A stretch of 64,000 bases of DNA. It comes from Pimelobacter simplex (GTDB lineage Bacteria; Actinomycetota; Actinomycetes; Propionibacteriales; Nocardioidaceae). Location: assembly GCF_900114845.1 (NCBI RefSeq), contig NZ_FOUK01000001.1, positions 722,479 through 786,478 of the forward strand, read 5' to 3'. The stretch's first letter is position 1, and every line of letters begins with the position of its first letter. The notes below the pieces were generated by a model that was not told the origin of the DNA, did not search any database, and saw only the letters and a program-made list of their open reading frames with translations. The translations under genes and the position numbers were made by a program. This document shows, one piece after another, positions 27,082 to 35,410 of the stretch.

Positions 27082-28134
27082 GTGCTCCTCACCCCCCTGG
27101 CCCACGGCCGGGTCTCGATGCAGTGTGACCTCTGCGTCCCGCCCGTCCTGACCATCGCGAGCCCGGCCTGGCTGCGTCGTACCGGCTGGACGCTGGCGGC
27201 CGACGGTGGCCCCGTCGACGCCTGCCCGAACTGCACGGTGCGGGTCGCCCCCCGCCACCGGGTGCGCCGCGGCGACGCCACGCCGGTCGAGCCCGACCCC
27301 GCCCGGCTGCCGAACGTCCTGGTCGTCGGAGCGACGAAGGCCGGCACGACGAGCATGCACAGCTACCTCGCGGTGCATCCCGAGATCGCGGCCTCGGAGG
27401 AGAAGGAGATGCGCTTCTTCACCGACCCCGACTGCCGCGACTGGGTCGGCGCCTACCAGGAGCGCTTCGCCCCCGGCACCCGCTACCGCCTGGAGTCGAC
27501 GCCCTTCTACAGCAAGGCCCCCTGCTACCCGGGCGTCGTCGACCGGATGGCCGACCTCGTGCCTGACGCCCGGATCATCTACCTCGTGCGCGACCCGGTC
27601 GACCGGATCATCGCCGAGCACGTCGAGATGGTCGCCTGGAACTCCGCCGAGCATCCCCTCGACGACGAGCTCGCCGACCCCGCCGAGCCGACCAGCCCGC
27701 TCGTCGCGTCGAGCCGCTACGCGACCCAGCTCGAGCCCTACCTCGAGGCCTTCGGGAAGGACCGGGTGCTCGTCGTCGACCTCGCCGACCTCGGCGCCGA
27801 CGTCGACGCGACGATGGGCCGGGTGTTCGACTTCCTCGGCCTGGAGCGCCCCGAGCTCTCCGGCGACGACTGGGGACGCCACAACACCGCCGAGGAGAAG
27901 CGGGCGCTGCCCCCCTGGCTGATGGCGATCCGGCGCGGCCCGCTGGTGCGGGTGGTCCGCCGTCTTCCGGCCGCGCGCCGGGTCGCGCACCTGGCGTGGC
28001 GTCGTACGGGGGAGAAGATCGAGCGGCCGCAGCTCAGCCCCGCCGTCGAGGCGGCGTTGCGGGCCGAGCTGCAGCCGGAGGTCGACCGGCTGCGCGAGCT
28101 GACCGGGCAGTCGTTCGCGAGCTGGTCGCTCTAG
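27082..28134 (+). CDS. Sulfotransferase family protein with N-terminal Cys motif
   Basis: The 350-residue protein has the PAPS-binding loop LVVGATKAGTTSMHSYLAVH (about residues 78-97) and the 3'-phosphate-binding segment RIIYLVRDPVDRIIAEHVEM, both diagnostic of sulfotransferases. An additional N-terminal part (residues 1-70) holds CDLC and CPNC pairs that could bind zinc. Sulfation of a glycan hydroxyl is the likely role. The GTG at 27082 is 7 nt after TATCCT (27069-27074), so translation is probably leaderless. Divergent from the acyltransferase operon. Confidence 0.83.
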   Translation: MLLTPLAHGRVSMQCDLCVPPVLTIASPAWLRRTGWTLAADGGPVDACPNCTVRVAPRHRVRRGDATPVEPDPARLPNVLVVGATKAGTTSMHSYLAVHPEIAASEEKEMRFFTDPDCRDWVGAYQERFAPGTRYRLESTPFYSKAPCYPGVVDRMADLVPDARIIYLVRDPVDRIIAEHVEMVAWNSAEHPLDDELADPAEPTSPLVASSRYATQLEPYLEAFGKDRVLVVDLADLGADVDATMGRVFDFLGLERPELSGDDWGRHNTAEEKRALPPWLMAIRRGPLVRVVRRLPAARRVAHLAWRRTGEKIERPQLSPAVEAALRAELQPEVDRLRELTGQSFASWSL

Positions 28135-28140
28135 GGGGCT

Positions 28141-28235
28141 GTGCCCGGTCTGGTCGCCGGGCAGCCTCGCACTCCGCCTGCGGCAACCGCGGCGTGGCAG
28201 CGGGGCGAGAGGCGCCTGCCCGGCAGCTTGCTGCC
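28141..28235. terminator. Convergent intergenic hairpins, possible terminator
   Basis: Short inverted repeats are visible (GCCCGG at 28143 with CCGGGC at 28157; GGCAGC at 28222 with GCTGCC at 28230) between two convergent genes. No T run follows, so the call is tentative. Confidence 0.35.
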
Positions 28236-28258
28236 TGTTGGAGGTGCCGGAGACCCGC

Positions 28259-29329
28259 TCACGCCTTCTTGCGGAACAGGTAGAAGCGGTCGTGCAGGTC
28301 GATGAGCTCGCGCAGCTCGTCGGACTGGTGGATCGGCCGGTCGTCCACGAGCTCGTAGCCGCGGTCGAGGACGTCCTGCCGGAACGCCTTCATCGAGCCG
28401 TCGAGCTCGGTGCTGCGCAGCTCGTCGGGGGTGTTCGGGACGATGAGCAGCCACGGGATGTCGCGCTCGGCGATCCGGTCGAGCCACCAGCACACGGCCT
28501 CGTGGGAGGCCTCCGAGAACGAGTGGATGTTGACCGCGACGTCGTAGCGCTCGCCGAGCTTCTCGTGCTCGTTCAGCGGGACGACGCGCACGGTGTCGGG
28601 CAGCTCGCGGAAGCGGGTGTAGTACTCGCACAGGAAGGTCGAGGTGGCGACCGCGTCGACGCAGTCGTACGCCGCGAGGTCGGGGAAGGCGGTCGACATC
28701 CGGTGGGCGAGGCGGCCGTAGCCGGCGCCGATGTCGAGGACGCGCAGGCCCTGGATCGACGACAGCCCCATCTGGTCGTCGAGGTAGTTGATCTCGTTGA
28801 TGCTGTCGAGCAGGTCGCGGCTGACCGAGGGGCGCTGGCCGAACTCGAACGTGAACGCGCCGAAGAGGCCGTCCTCGGTGAGCTTGTCGAACAGGCCCAG
28901 CTTGTCGCGCTCCTGGACGTCGAGCATGGCGAGGTACATCCGGATCCGGGCGGCGTGGCCGAGCTGGCGGAACTGCCAGACGTAGGCGTTGTCGCCGCGG
29001 AACCAGGCGAGCGAGAGGTTCTTCTTGAGGAAGCCCTGGCGCCACTGGGTGTGGACGGCGGAGGGCAGGTCGAGCGCGTCGTAGGTCGCCTGGAGGGCGG
29101 CGAGGCGCGGGTTGTCCTGGCGCAGCTCGGCCTCGGCGCCGGGCGGCAGCGCGACGTCGTCGTTGTGGGTCACCTCGACGTAGCGGCGGCCCTCCTCGTC
29201 GATCCGGCTGACCATGAAGCCGGCGCGGGCCGCGCCCGTCTTGGCCCGGCGGCGGAGCCAGCCGGCGACCAGCTCGGGGTTGGCACGACGGGCCTTGGCG
29301 ACGATGGCGTCAGCGGAAATCGGGGGCAC
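28259..29329 (-). CDS. Putative sugar O-methyltransferase (class I SAM)
   Basis: The 356-residue protein has a class I SAM motif LRVLDIGAGYGRLAHRM near residue 190, a long N-terminal region with LPSAVHTQWRQGFLKKN and EINYLDDQMGLS, and a C-terminal NIHSFSEASHEAVCWWLDRI. These features match the putative sugar O-methyltransferase family found in glycan clusters. An ATG at 29350 would add seven residues. I prefer the GTG at 29329 because TACAGT (29338-29343) sits 8 nt upstream, which would make the ATG fall outside the transcript. The acceptor is unknown. Confidence 0.8.
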   Translation of the reverse strand: MPPISADAIVAKARRANPELVAGWLRRRAKTGAARAGFMVSRIDEEGRRYVEVTHNDDVALPPGAEAELRQDNPRLAALQATYDALDLPSAVHTQWRQGFLKKNLSLAWFRGDNAYVWQFRQLGHAARIRMYLAMLDVQERDKLGLFDKLTEDGLFGAFTFEFGQRPSVSRDLLDSINEINYLDDQMGLSSIQGLRVLDIGAGYGRLAHRMSTAFPDLAAYDCVDAVATSTFLCEYYTRFRELPDTVRVVPLNEHEKLGERYDVAVNIHSFSEASHEAVCWWLDRIAERDIPWLLIVPNTPDELRSTELDGSMKAFRQDVLDRGYELVDDRPIHQSDELRELIDLHDRFYLFRKKA

Positions 29330-29438
29330 AGCGCGCAACTGTAACCGCATCGGGCGCGGGTCGTTCTGACATCTGGTGGAAGACTTTCCACCGGATCACC
29401 GCCAGGTCATCGCCAGCACCAGACCCCCGAGGAACGGC

Positions 29439-30455
29439 TTGCTCACCACCCCCGTGGCGCTCATCGCCTTCAACCGGCCGCAGCTGACCGAGCAGACGCT
29501 GGCCGCGATCCGGTCGGCGCGCCCCGCGCAGCTGTTCCTGGTCGCCGACGGCCCGCGTCCCACGCACCCGGACGACGCCGAGCGGTGCGCCGCGACGCGC
29601 GCGGTGCTGGAGCAGGTGGACTGGCCGTGCGAGGTGCACCGCCGCTACGCCGACGCCAACCTCGGCCTCGAGGCCAACGTCGAGCTCGGCCTCGACTGGG
29701 TGTTCGCGCAGGTCGACCGGGCGATCGTGCTCGAGGATGACTGCCAGGCGGGTCCCGACTTCTTCCGGTACGCCGACGAGCTGCTCGAGCGCTACCGCGA
29801 CGACGAGCGCGTCTGGCAGGTCTCGGGCAGCGGGCTCGGCGTACCGCGCCGGCTGTTCGGCGACGACAGCTACGCGTTCACCGCCTGGGCGAGCGTGTGG
29901 GGCTGGGCGACCTGGGCCGACCGCTGGCAGCGGCACCGCACCGTGTTCCCGCGCGACCACGTGGCGGGCGACGCGCCCGTCCGCACGGTGCCGGCCGCGC
30001 CGCGCGAGGGGCTGCTCGTCACCCGCTCGGGGCAGCAGCACTTCGCGGAGGCAGCGGCGTCGTCCGACACGGTGACCCACGGCTGGGACAAGCACTGGTG
30101 GCTGACGATGATGACGCTCGGCGGCCTGGCGATCTCGCCCGCGGTCAACATGGTCGAGAACGTCGGCTGGGGCGAGGACGCCACGCACGGCGTCGCGCCC
30201 GGCAAGCGGGACCACGCCGCCGCGTCGATCGGCTTCCCGCTGCACCACCCCGCGCAGGTCGCGCTCTCGACCGACGTCGAGCGCGAGCTCGAGCTGGTCC
30301 TCAGCCGGGTCGGCGGCCGCGCGGCCACGATCGCGCGCCAGGTGCTGCGCTCGCCCCGGCTGCGTCACGCGGCGCGGACGGCGGTCAACAGCAAGGCGGC
30401 GACCGCCACCCACCGGTTCCTGACCCAGCTCGGAGAGAGGGGCCGTCGTGCCTGA
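29439..30455 (+). CDS. GT2-like (GT-A) glycosyltransferase, first of a tandem pair
   Basis: The 338-residue protein has an N-terminal TPVALIAFNRPQLTEQTL strand, the metal-binding region RAIVLEDDCQAGPDFF (Glu-Asp-Asp in place of the classic DxD), and WASVWGWATWADRW, typical of GT-A enzymes of surface polysaccharide loci. A close paralogue overlaps its end (30448-30455). The TTG at 29439 has GAGGA 5 nt upstream and matches the paralogue's start. A GTG at 29376 would add 21 residues with no conserved sequence. Confidence 0.8.
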   Translation: MLTTPVALIAFNRPQLTEQTLAAIRSARPAQLFLVADGPRPTHPDDAERCAATRAVLEQVDWPCEVHRRYADANLGLEANVELGLDWVFAQVDRAIVLEDDCQAGPDFFRYADELLERYRDDERVWQVSGSGLGVPRRLFGDDSYAFTAWASVWGWATWADRWQRHRTVFPRDHVAGDAPVRTVPAAPREGLLVTRSGQQHFAEAAASSDTVTHGWDKHWWLTMMTLGGLAISPAVNMVENVGWGEDATHGVAPGKRDHAAASIGFPLHHPAQVALSTDVERELELVLSRVGGRAATIARQVLRSPRLRHAARTAVNSKAATATHRFLTQLGERGRRA

Positions 30456-31491
30456 GTCGCCCGCCCTCCCGCTCCGGACACCCGTCGTCATCGTCGCCTT
30501 CAACCGGCCCGCCGTCGTCCGGCGGACCGTCGAGGCGGTGCTGGCCGCCGGTCCCGAGGAGGTCTTCCTCGTCGTCGACGGTCCGCGCGCGACGCACCCC
30601 GACGACGCCGCGCGGTGCGCCGAGGTCCGCGAGCTGCTCACGTCGGCGCCATGGCCGGGCCGGGTCCACACCCGGTTCGCCGAGCGCAACATCGGGCTCG
30701 AGGCCAACGTCGAGCTCGGCCTCGACTGGGTGTTCTCCCAGGTGGAGCGGGCGATCGTGCTCGAGGACGACTGCATCCCGCACCCGACCTTCTTCGACTT
30801 CTGCGTCGAGCTGCTCGACCGCTACGCCGACAAGCCGCGGGTCTGGCAGGTCGCCGGTGACAACAAGGGCATCCCGCGGGCGATGTTCGGCGACGACAGC
30901 TATGCGTTCACCACCTGGGCCAGCGTGTGGGGGTGGGCGACCTGGGCCGACCGGTGGAAGGCGCACCGGGCGGTGTTCCCGCGCGACCACGCCGGAGCCG
31001 AGGAGCGGGTCGGCGCGACCCCGCGCACCGCGGACGCCGTCCGGCCGGTCGAGGTGCTGCCGCACCCCGACGCCCTGGTCACCGAGGCCGCGCTGCGGCA
31101 CTTCACCCAGGTCGCCGGCGACCGCGACGGCGACTCGCGGGGCTGGGACCACCACTGGTGGGTGACGATCATGTCCGAGCGGGGCCTGTCGATCACGCCC
31201 TCGCTCAACCTCGTCGAGAACGACGGCTTCGGCCCGGACGCCACCCACACCCACACCGCACGCGAGCCGATGCCCGCGCAGGCGATGCCGTTCCCGCTCG
31301 TCCACCCGGCGTCGGTGGCGCTCAACGAGAAGGCCGAGGCCGAGCTCGAGCTGGTCCTGCTCCAGATCGACGGCCGGCTCTCGCGGGCGGTCAAGCGGAT
31401 CATCAAGCCGTTGTGGATGCGGGTCCTGATCGGCCGGGTCGTCCGCTTCCGCCCGGTCTGGGCCGTCGTACGACGGCTGGTGGCGCGATGA
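30448..31491 (+). CDS. GT2-like (GT-A) glycosyltransferase, second of a tandem pair
   Basis: The 347-residue protein mirrors its neighbour through most of its length: TPVVIVAFNRPAVVRRTVEA, GLEANVELGLDWVFSQVERA, IVLEDDCIPHPTFF, GDDSYAFTTWASVWGWATW and WDHHWWVTIMS. The two clearly arose by tandem duplication and then diverged, most in the 215-240 region and the C-terminus, so they may add different sugars. The GTG at 30448 lies 8 nt inside the upstream gene and the stop overlaps the next ATG (ATGA). All three genes are thus coupled. Confidence 0.82.
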   Translation: MPESPALPLRTPVVIVAFNRPAVVRRTVEAVLAAGPEEVFLVVDGPRATHPDDAARCAEVRELLTSAPWPGRVHTRFAERNIGLEANVELGLDWVFSQVERAIVLEDDCIPHPTFFDFCVELLDRYADKPRVWQVAGDNKGIPRAMFGDDSYAFTTWASVWGWATWADRWKAHRAVFPRDHAGAEERVGATPRTADAVRPVEVLPHPDALVTEAALRHFTQVAGDRDGDSRGWDHHWWVTIMSERGLSITPSLNLVENDGFGPDATHTHTAREPMPAQAMPFPLVHPASVALNEKAEAELELVLLQIDGRLSRAVKRIIKPLWMRVLIGRVVRFRPVWAVVRRLVAR

Positions 31492-32729
31492 GCCTCCCGG
31501 CCTGGCTGCGGCCGTGGTGGCCGCTCCTCAAGCGGGTGCACCTGCTGGTCACCCGGCTGCTGGGCCACGTCTTCCGCGCCGTCTCGCCGCTGCTCGGCAG
31601 CCGGGGGGTGCCGCGCCGGGCGACCTCCCGGGCCGCGGCCACCGCGGCGGGGGAGCCCGGCGTCGCGCTGCACGCCGGGCGGCCCGAGGAGCCGTGGCTG
31701 CGCCCGGCCACCCTGGGGGAGCCCGCCGGGCACTGGCTGTTCGCGGCGATCCACGAGGCGACCGTGCCGACGCCCCGGGTGCCGGCGACGACGATCCCGG
31801 CGACCTTCACCCTCGAGATCGCCGACGGCCGGCTCTCCGGCGACTACGGCGCCGCGACCACGCCCGGCAAGGTGCTCGACCACGAGACGAGCACCTACTT
31901 CGGCGTCGTCGACTGGCGCGAGCACCCGATCTTCCTGCGGCCCACGCTCGGTCCGGTCGAGCACGTCCGCGGCACCGCGCTGAGCCTGACCGCCCGCGGC
32001 ACGGCCGAGAACTACTACCACTTCCTCTACGACGCGATCGGCCGGCTGGCGGTGCTCGACGAGACGCTCGGCGAGCGGGCGCTCGACGACGTCGCGGCGG
32101 TCGTCGTACCCCATCGCAGCGGGTACCAGCGCCAGCTCCTCGAGCTCGCCGGCGTCTCGGCCCGGCTGATCCAGCCCGCGCGCGGCCGCACCGTCCGCGC
32201 CGACCGGCTGCTCGTCCCGAGCAATCCCAACTGGGCGCTGCAGGCGCCGCCCGCCACCGTCGACTGGCTGCGCAAGCGGTTGCCCCCCAGCGGGGCCGTC
32301 GCCGACGGGCCGCGCCGCCTCTACATCACTCGCGGCACCACCCCGCGCACCCGCCGGTACGTCGAGGAGCCGGCGCTGTGGCCCGAGCTGGAGCGGCGCG
32401 GGTTCGTCCGGATCGACCCCGGCCAGCACAGCGTCCAGGAGCAGATCGACCTCTTCCACGGCGCCGACGTCGTCGTCTCGCCCCACGGCGCGGCGCTGAC
32501 GAACCTCACCTTCGCCCGGCCCGGCGTCCGGGTGCTGGAGATGTTCGCGTCGACGTACGTCCACCTGGGGCTGTGGGCGATCTGCCAGGCGGTCGGCGCC
32601 GACTACCGCTACCTCGTCGCCGAGCCGGCCGCCGGGCCGGACGGGCCCAACCAGGGCGTGCTCGACGACGTGTCCATCCCTCCCGCACGGGTGCTGGCGT
32701 CCGTGGACGCCCTCCTCGCGGACCTCTAG
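31488..32729 (+). CDS. Glycosyltransferase family 61 protein
   Basis: The 413-residue protein has the GT61 (DUF563) core. This includes TARGTAENYYHFLYDAIGRL, PRRLYITRGTTPRTRRYVEE (donor-binding Arg region) and DLFHGADVVVSPHGAALTNLTFARPG (the conserved SPHGA-x-x-x-N segment). GT61 enzymes transfer sugars in capsule, lipopolysaccharide and glycoprotein synthesis. A basic, hydrophobic N-terminus (about 1-40) may associate with the membrane. The start overlaps the upstream stop (ATGA), making it the third gene of a coupled glycosyltransferase operon. Confidence 0.86.
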   Translation: MSLPAWLRPWWPLLKRVHLLVTRLLGHVFRAVSPLLGSRGVPRRATSRAAATAAGEPGVALHAGRPEEPWLRPATLGEPAGHWLFAAIHEATVPTPRVPATTIPATFTLEIADGRLSGDYGAATTPGKVLDHETSTYFGVVDWREHPIFLRPTLGPVEHVRGTALSLTARGTAENYYHFLYDAIGRLAVLDETLGERALDDVAAVVVPHRSGYQRQLLELAGVSARLIQPARGRTVRADRLLVPSNPNWALQAPPATVDWLRKRLPPSGAVADGPRRLYITRGTTPRTRRYVEEPALWPELERRGFVRIDPGQHSVQEQIDLFHGADVVVSPHGAALTNLTFARPGVRVLEMFASTYVHLGLWAICQAVGADYRYLVAEPAAGPDGPNQGVLDDVSIPPARVLASVDALLADL

Positions 32730-32746
32730 AGATCTAAGGTGTGGTC

Positions 32747-33520
32747 GTGAACGACTCCGAATCGACGTTCCGCCCGGGCGAGACCCTCACCCGGCTCTAC
32801 CCGGAGGTGCGTGCCGGGGGATACACCCGCCACGACGGCTTCATCGAGTTCTACACGCGCGTCAACGCGCTGCTCTCGCCCGACAGCCGGGTGCTCGACT
32901 TCGGCGCCGGGCGCGGGCTGTGGGCGATCGAGCCCTTCCCCGAGCTGCACCGTCGCCTGCGCTCGTTCCACGAGCGGGTCGCCGAGGTGCACGGGGTGGA
33001 CGTCGACCCCGTCGTCCTCGACAACCCGACGCTCGCCTCGGCCCAGGTGATCGAGCCCGGCGCGCTGCTGCCGTTCGAGGACGCCTCCTTCGACCTCGTC
33101 CTCGCCGACCACGTCCTCGAGCACGTGGGCGAGACCGACGCCCGGACCGTCGCCGCCGAGATGCTCCGGATCCTCAAGCCCGGCGGCTGGATCGCCGCCC
33201 GCACCCCCAACAAGTGGGGGATCATCGGCATCGGCGCGCGCGCCGTACCGAACGACCTGCACACGCGCGTCCTGTCCCGCCTCCAGCCGCACCGCAAGGC
33301 CGAGGACGTCTTCCCGGTCCGCTACAGCATGAACACCCGCCGCTCGCTCTCCTCCTTGTTCCCGGCGCCGAACGAGCTCGTCGTCTACGGGCACGCCTCG
33401 GAGCCGACGTACTTCGGCTCGAACGCCCCCGCCTGGCGGGTCGCCCAGCTCGTCGACCGCCTCACCCCGCCCGCCCTCGCCCCCACCCTCATGGTCTTCG
33501 TCCGCAAGGCGGCGAAGTAG
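32747..33520 (+). CDS. Class I SAM-dependent methyltransferase
   Basis: The 257-residue protein has RVLDFGAGRGLWAIEPF (motif I), LLPFEDASFDLVLADHVLEHV (motif II region) and RILKPGGWIAARTPNKWG (motif III), a complete Methyltransf_11-type core. It follows the GT61 gene by 17 nt but has its own TAAGGT (32735-32740) 6 nt before the GTG. The stop TAG lies inside the first unit of the 22-nt repeat array that follows, so the array begins within the coding end. Probably a glycan or glycan-precursor methyltransferase. Confidence 0.83.
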   Translation: MNDSESTFRPGETLTRLYPEVRAGGYTRHDGFIEFYTRVNALLSPDSRVLDFGAGRGLWAIEPFPELHRRLRSFHERVAEVHGVDVDPVVLDNPTLASAQVIEPGALLPFEDASFDLVLADHVLEHVGETDARTVAAEMLRILKPGGWIAARTPNKWGIIGIGARAVPNDLHTRVLSRLQPHRKAEDVFPVRYSMNTRRSLSSLFPAPNELVVYGHASEPTYFGSNAPAWRVAQLVDRLTPPALAPTLMVFVRKAAK

Positions 33521-33644
33521 CGCGTTCCGGCGGCCGAAGTAGCAGGGTTCGACCCTCGAGGTTGCAGAGTTGGGCGCTCGAGGGTGCAGGGTTCGACCCT
33601 CAAGGTTGCAGGGTTTGACCCTCGAGGTCGCAGGGTTGGGCGCT
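33513..33644. repeat. Six tandem 22-nt units
   Basis: Units begin at 33513, 33535, 33557, 33579, 33601 and 33623 with exact 22-nt spacing. All read CGA-G-T-GC-GGGTT on the plus strand (second unit CGAAGTAGCAGGGTTCGACC). The first unit contains the stop codon of the preceding gene. Same family as the arrays near 18.3, 43.3 and 45.1 kb. Confidence 0.9.
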
Positions 33645-33679
33645 GGTGAGCTGGGTTGCGGTGGCGGCCGCGCTGAGCC

Positions 33680-33766
33680 GGCCGTCTCCCGCCGTCAAGG
33701 ACCCTCGCTGCGCTCGGTCCGCTGCGCGGCGCCTTCGGCGTCCTTGACTGCGGGGCCCTGACGGCC
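33680..33766. other. Nested inverted repeats in convergent intergenic region
   Basis: GGCCGTC at 33680 pairs with GACGGCC at 33760, and GTCAAGGAC at 33694 pairs with GTCCTTGAC at 33740, making a possible long hairpin. Together with the repeat array before it and the palindrome after it, this accounts for the roughly 340 gene-free bases from 33521 to 33859. Confidence 0.6.
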
Positions 33767-33784
33767 GCCTCTCCCATCGCCCCG

Positions 33785-33845
33785 GTCGTACCGGACAAAA
33801 CGGTCGCGAATCCAGTGGATTCACGACCGTTTTGTCCGGTACGAC
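33785..33845. terminator. 61-bp near-perfect palindrome, probable bidirectional terminator
   Basis: Two 30-base arms with one mismatch flank a single central base; the outer part reads GTCGTACCGGACAAAACGG. It lies just before the end of the kinase gene and after the convergent methyltransferase operon. The T4 and A4 tracts in the arms could help termination on either strand. Confidence 0.7.
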
Positions 33846-33859
33846 GGGGAGGGTGCGGG

Positions 33860-35278
33860 TCAGGCGCGGCGGCGGCCCGAGCCGTTCGACTTCGAGGAGC
33901 CGGACTTGTCGCCGCGGCCCGAGGGGCTCGTCTCCTCGTAGTAGTAGTAGTAATACGAGCCGATCGCGCGCTTGGCGACCATGTTGACCACGACGCCGTA
34001 GAGGCGGGCGCCGACGTGGTTGAGGCGGTTGATGGCCTCGTTGACCTGGTCCTTGGTGGTCCGGGCGTGGCGGACGACGATGATGACGCCGTCGGCGAGC
34101 TTGGCCAGGACCGAGGCGTCGGCCACGGGGAGCAGCGGCGGGGCGTCGATGATCACCATGTCGTACGACGACCGCAGCCGCAGGATCAGGTCGTGGGTGA
34201 TCTTCGACTGCAGGATCTCGGTCGGGTTCGGCGGCTTGGCGCCGGACGCGAGGACGTGCAGGCCGCTGGCCTCGTGGACCTGGATGGCGTCGTGGATCTC
34301 GGTCTTGCCGACGAGGGCCGTGGTGAGGCCGACGGCGGGGTCGAGGCCGAGCGTGCTCGCGACCCGGGGACGACGCAGGTCGGCGTCGATGATCAGCGTG
34401 TTGCGGCCGGTCTGGGCGAGGGCGACGGCGAGGTTGGTCGACGTCATCGTCTTGCCCTCGCCGGGCACGGCACTGGTGATGACCAGGCAGCGGGGCTGGT
34501 GGTCGAGGTCGATGAACTGCAGGTTGGTGCGGAGCAGGCGGAAGGCCTCGGTCCGGGCCGCGAAGCCGCCCAGGTCGGTGAGCAGCGGTGCCGAGCGGAT
34601 GTCGTTGTCGAAGCCGATGCTGGCCAGGACGGGCGACTCGGTGAGCTCGGCGACGTGGTCGGCCGTGCGGATGGTGCGGTCGAGCAGCTCGCGGGCGATG
34701 GCGAGACCGATGCCGAGCAGGATGCCGATCAGGCCGGCGACGACGAGGTTGAGCGCGACGTCGGGGGAGACCTGGTTGGGGTTGTAGCTGGCGTTGTCGG
34801 TGATCTGGGCGAGGATCTGCGACTGGCCGCCGAGGTCGCCGCCGGGGGTCTCGAGCCCGCCGACGTACTTGATGAACTCCTTGGTGGTCCGGTCGGCGAT
34901 GGTCTCCGCGTCGCGTGGGTTCTTGGCCTTGACCGTGATCTGGATGAGCGACGTCGTGTCGACGACCTCGGCGTCGACCCGCGAGGCCAGGACCTCGGCG
35001 CTCTCCTTGAGGTTGAGCTGGTCCTTGACGATCTCGGCGAGCTCGGTGCTCTTGACCACCGTCGCGTACGACGCCGCGCGGTTCGACGCGAACAGGAGCG
35101 CTGCGTAGGCGTCGGTGGTGTCGCGCACGTCGACGGTCAGGAAGATCTGTGTCTTCGACTCATACATCGGGGTGCGCGTGAAGGTGATCGCCGCGCTGAC
35201 CCCGAGAGCAATGAGGATGATGGCCACGATGCTCATCCAGCGACGCCTCAGCACCGCCAGAAATTGCTTGAAATCCAA
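33860..35278 (-). CDS. Wzz/Wzc-type polysaccharide co-polymerase and tyrosine autokinase
   Basis: This 472-residue BY-kinase controls polysaccharide chain length and export. It has membrane segments at about 15-32 and 175-197 flanking a Wzz-like extracellular domain, then a cytoplasmic kinase domain. The kinase has Walker A in AVPGEGKTMTS (271-280), Walker A' in LIIDADLRRPR (295-305) and Walker B in MVIIDAPP (374-381). The tail has six consecutive tyrosines (442-447) followed by a Ser/Gly/Lys-rich end, the expected autophosphorylation cluster. The TTG at 35278 has AAGGGA 6 nt upstream, and the protein then begins MDFKQFLAVLRRRW as in the family. No partner tyrosine phosphatase is in view. Confidence 0.88.
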   Translation of the reverse strand: MDFKQFLAVLRRRWMSIVAIILIALGVSAAITFTRTPMYESKTQIFLTVDVRDTTDAYAALLFASNRAASYATVVKSTELAEIVKDQLNLKESAEVLASRVDAEVVDTTSLIQITVKAKNPRDAETIADRTTKEFIKYVGGLETPGGDLGGQSQILAQITDNASYNPNQVSPDVALNLVVAGLIGILLGIGLAIARELLDRTIRTADHVAELTESPVLASIGFDNDIRSAPLLTDLGGFAARTEAFRLLRTNLQFIDLDHQPRCLVITSAVPGEGKTMTSTNLAVALAQTGRNTLIIDADLRRPRVASTLGLDPAVGLTTALVGKTEIHDAIQVHEASGLHVLASGAKPPNPTEILQSKITHDLILRLRSSYDMVIIDAPPLLPVADASVLAKLADGVIIVVRHARTTKDQVNEAINRLNHVGARLYGVVVNMVAKRAIGSYYYYYYEETSPSGRGDKSGSSKSNGSGRRRA

Positions 35279-35410
35279 GTCCCCATCCCTTGCTGTGTCT
35301 TGCGTGGCCCCAATGCACGGTGATCCTAGGCCACGCCCCTGTGACCAACGTCCGCTCCCGGCCGGGGTCACTGTTCCATGTGGAGGAATCGACCACTAGT
35401 GTCCCGTCCT

